This document shows, piece after piece, positions 5,140-5,168 of a stretch of 5,168 bases of DNA. The translations under genes were made by a program, and so were the position numbers. Position 1 is the first letter of the stretch. Every line of letters begins with the position of its first letter. The notes under the pieces are model-generated. The model saw only the letters and a list, made by a program, of their open reading frames with translations. It was not told the origin of the DNA and did no database searches. Where the stretch lies: NCBI GenBank assembly GCA_038234815.1, contig JBBQSU010000196.1:1-5168 (forward strand), in the 5' to 3' direction. The DNA is from JBBQSU01 sp038234815. GTDB lineage: Bacteria > Planctomycetota > Phycisphaerae > Tepidisphaerales > Tepidisphaeraceae.

Positions 5140-5168
5140 ATGCGTTCCAACGCCACCAAATCCTCATA
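5140..5168 (+). CDS. Possible start of a plus-strand gene (truncated by window edge)
   Basis: ATG at 5140 opens a frame reading MRSNATKSS before the window ends, nine full codons with no stop. The support is the well-placed TATACT box six bases upstream and the free divergent space next to the kinase gene. Too little sequence is present to name a product or confirm that it is coding. Confidence 0.35.

Noticed and set aside
1..5168. CRISPR array, insertion sequence or defence cassette
   Set aside because: No spaced repeat arrays, transposase motifs, terminal inverted repeats or known defence domains were seen; all large genes have ordinary housekeeping or signalling identities.

Overview
The window reads as a compact bacterial chromosome segment of housekeeping and signalling genes, moderately GC-rich, with short intergenic gaps and no mobile element. 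The best guess at origin is a planctomycete-type bacterium (Phycisphaerae or a relative). This is an inference from the soluble FHA-GAF-histidine kinase with its LSHSIKN-type H-box, the LOG protein with a DSWRIFRIMAEFVEGFE leader, and the use of a dedicated glutaminyl-tRNA synthetase. No marker in the window proves the phylum.

Layout from left to right: (1) 1-286, minus strand: the first 95 codons of glnS, running off the left edge. (2) 348-1487, plus: a polytopic membrane protein of the DUF1624/HGSNAT-like acyltransferase type, divergent from glnS across a 61-bp gap in which both genes have a TATCAT -10 box almost at the start codon. (3) 1458-1928, minus: smpB, whose 3' end overlaps the acyltransferase 3' end by 30 bp. 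(4) 1967-2039, minus: tRNA-Lys(UUU), 38 bp upstream of smpB, with a good promoter at 2054-2082, so the two are probably transcribed together. (5) 2308-3111, plus: a LOG-family (TIGR00730-like) nucleotide phosphoribohydrolase homologue, preceded by a leader with an imperfect 26-bp tandem repeat. (6) 3165-4895, minus: a 576-residue FHA-GAF-histidine kinase starting at GTG and convergent with the LOG gene. (7) 4896-5139: an intergenic region rich in short inverted repeats. (8) 5140-5168, plus: the probable first nine codons of another gene with a TATACT box 6 nt before its ATG.

GlnRS, tRNA-Lys and SmpB all serve translation (aminoacylation, decoding, ribosome rescue). The LOG homologue and the kinase are not linked to them in any way the sequence shows. 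No complete new system (phage defence cassette, CRISPR, biosynthetic cluster) is visible. The points most worth a second look are the leaderless-looking promoters, the tRNA-Lys/smpB dicistron, the repeat upstream of the LOG gene, and the orphan FHA-coupled kinase with a palindrome just before its start.
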